15,845 nucleotides of DNA from Candidatus Dadabacteria bacterium (lineage in GTDB: Bacteria > Desulfobacterota_D > UBA1144 > Nemesobacterales > UBA2774), in the NCBI GenBank assembly GCA_004356555.1, contig SMWY01000064.1:1-15845 (forward strand), written 5' to 3'. Positions 15,025 to 15,845 of this stretch are shown one piece after another. Within the stretch, counting starts at the first letter, position 1, and each line of letters begins with the position of its first letter. The notes below the pieces were generated by a model. It had not been told where the DNA came from, did no database searches, and saw only the letters and a program-made list of their open reading frames with translations. The position numbers and the translations under genes are program-made.

Positions 15025-15249
15025 TTACTTGACCGGGTCATATCCTCCAGCACATAACGGGTGACATTTTCCAATCCTCTTCAGAGTGAGCCAGAAACCT
15101 TTCATAAACCCATACTTATTAAAAGCTTCCAATGCATACTCAGAACAACTAGGATGGAATCTGCAAGAAGGAGTCAGGATAGGGGAGATAAAATATTTAT
15201 ATGCTTTGATAAAAGAAGTAACTACATATACCAAAAAACTTCTCTTCAT
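15025..15249 (-). CDS. yidD: Membrane protein insertion efficiency factor YidD
   Basis: A 74-residue protein with the YidD core: the sequence from about 14 to 73 includes TPSCRFHPSCSEYA, a following amphipathic helix and the closing CHPLCAGGYDPV. The four conserved cysteines are visible. YidD is a small inner-membrane-associated factor that assists YidC and Sec-dependent insertion. The start overlaps the stop of rnpA as ATGA (15246-15249), and yidC begins ten bases after its stop. Length is near the usual 70-85. Confidence 0.96.
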   Translation of the reverse strand: MKRSFLVYVVTSFIKAYKYFISPILTPSCRFHPSCSEYALEAFNKYGFMKGFWLTLKRIGKCHPLCAGGYDPVK

Positions 15250-15599
15250 GACAAACTTAACCTTATAGTTTCCTCAATCTCTCTCTTCACGTTTGAGTAG
15301 TTAAGAGTATCGCTTCCCTTTTTAGCCAAAAAAACAACATCTAGAGAATCAAAGAGAGATTTATTATTCCTAAAAACTTCCCTAACCAACCTCTTTATCC
15401 TGTTCCGCTTAACTGCGGAACGTACATTCTTCTTGCTTACTACTAAGCCGGCTCTGGAATATCCGAGTGAATTTTGAACATAAAGAATATCGAAATACTT
15501 AGATCTGAGCCTCTTACTCTTTCCAAAAATCTCCTCATACTGAGAGGTTTTCCGGATTTTCAATTCTTTTGGAAAAGTATAATTCAAAAGAAGGCTCAT
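15246..15599 (-). CDS. rnpA: Ribonuclease P protein component
   Basis: RnpA is the protein cofactor of RNase P and helps the RNA subunit bind precursor tRNA for 5' maturation. The 117 residues are basic, with the family signature RNRIKRLVRE at 65-74 and the central LYVQNSLGYSRAGLVVSKK strand region. The start overlaps the rpmH stop as ATGA (15596-15599), and its own stop overlaps the yidD start in the same way. No separate ribosome binding site of strength is seen, so it is probably translated by coupling to rpmH. Confidence 0.96.
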   Translation of the reverse strand: MSLLLNYTFPKELKIRKTSQYEEIFGKSKRLRSKYFDILYVQNSLGYSRAGLVVSKKNVRSAVKRNRIKRLVREVFRNNKSLFDSLDVVFLAKKGSDTLNYSNVKREIEETIRLSLS

Positions 15600-15745
15600 T
15601 TCTTCCAGCGCTGAACTGTAAGACTATGTCTACCCTTTGCAATCCGCCTTTTAAGAGTTCGTCTTCCACCGGTTGTACTATTCCTTTCGCGAAAGCCGTG
15701 TGTCCTTAATCTCTTCTTAACGTGAGGTTGATATGTTCTCTTCAT
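15596..15745 (-). CDS. rpmH: Large-subunit ribosomal protein L34
   Basis: Translating from the ATG at 15745 gives 49 residues that begin MKRTYQPHVKKRLRTHGF and continue with a TGGRRTLKRR segment and RIAKGRHSLTV. This is the L34 pattern: very basic, with the conserved THGF and the closing KGR-x-x-LTV. A five-residue tail, QRWKK, extends the usual 44-46 residues. L34 is a late-assembling protein of the 50S subunit that contacts 23S rRNA. It is the first gene of the rpmH-rnpA-yidD-yidC-jag operon, and its TGA overlaps the rnpA ATG. The Shine-Dalgarno is weak (TAGGT, 10 bases upstream). Confidence 0.97.
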   Translation of the reverse strand: MKRTYQPHVKKRLRTHGFRERNSTTGGRRTLKRRIAKGRHSLTVQRWKK

Positions 15746-15746
15746 T

Positions 15747-15800
15747 TTATTTTACGACCTATAATTAAATAAACCCATATTATTTTGAGACCTAAAATTA
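15747..15800. repeat. Imperfect 21-bp direct repeat in front of rpmH
   Basis: Copies at 15747-15767 and 15780-15800 match at 18 of 21 positions: TTATTTT, two variable bases, GACCTA, one variable base, AATTA. They are 33 bases apart, about three helical turns, so two bound proteins would sit on one face. The right copy overlaps the proposed rpmH -10 box and the left one lies in the leader. Confidence 0.6.
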
Positions 15801-15823
15801 ACACGAAACTATTTGATGGTCAA
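15795..15823 (-). promoter_or_regulatory. Possible promoter of the rpmH operon
   Basis: On the minus strand, TTGACC (15818-15823) and TAATTT (15795-15800) are 17 bases apart. The -35 matches at five of six positions, but the -10 at only three. The position, about 50 bases before the L34 start, is sensible for the first gene of the operon; further promoters may lie beyond the window edge. Confidence 0.4.
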
Positions 15824-15845
15824 GAAATACATAACCGGATGGACT

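Overview
The window (about 40 % G+C by eye) reads as chromosomal DNA of a Gram-negative bacterium. The best evidence is YidC in its long form, with an N-terminal membrane anchor and a large periplasmic domain. It sits in the conserved order rpmH-rnpA-yidD-yidC, followed by a Jag/KhpB gene; in Gram-negatives that addition recalls deltaproteobacteria-like and related candidate lineages. I cannot name a species. No mobile element, CRISPR array, tRNA or rRNA is visible, and no stretch over 300 bases lacks a gene.

Layout. (1) 1-3388: a thiamine-diphosphate lyase resembling benzaldehyde lyase (minus strand, C-terminus cut by the window edge) is divergent from a two-gene operon of an unrecognised 126-residue protein and a nitrilase. 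(2) 3395-6968: a phosphomannomutase/phosphoglucomutase on the minus strand is divergent from trpE-trpG, the two anthranilate synthase subunits. (3) 7181-11809: two closely related acyl-CoA ligase genes on the plus strand flank a Na+/Ca2+-exchanger-type antiporter gene on the minus strand. Each ligase has its own TTGACA-N18-TATATT promoter, but only the first also has a 20-bp palindrome that looks like an operator. (4) 11843-12630: tadA follows the second ligase and is convergent with a small zinc-ribbon gene. (5) 12670-15745: the ribosome/RNase P/membrane-insertion operon runs rpmH-rnpA-yidD-yidC-jag on the minus strand, with ATGA overlaps and Shine-Dalgarno sites lying inside upstream genes. 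In many bacteria this operon lies close to oriC, so the origin may be just beyond the right edge.

How the genes may work together. Region 5 is housekeeping: L34, the RNase P protein, the insertase and its accessory factors. Regions 2 and 4 are also core functions (sugar-phosphate isomerisation, the first step of tryptophan synthesis, tRNA wobble editing). The accessory metabolism is in regions 1 and 3. A C-C bond lyase beside a nitrilase and an orphan protein, with two diverged acyl-CoA ligases about 4 kb away, suggests uptake and degradation of organic acids, alpha-hydroxy compounds or nitriles. That link is inference. The most original item is the lyase / orphan protein / nitrilase module.
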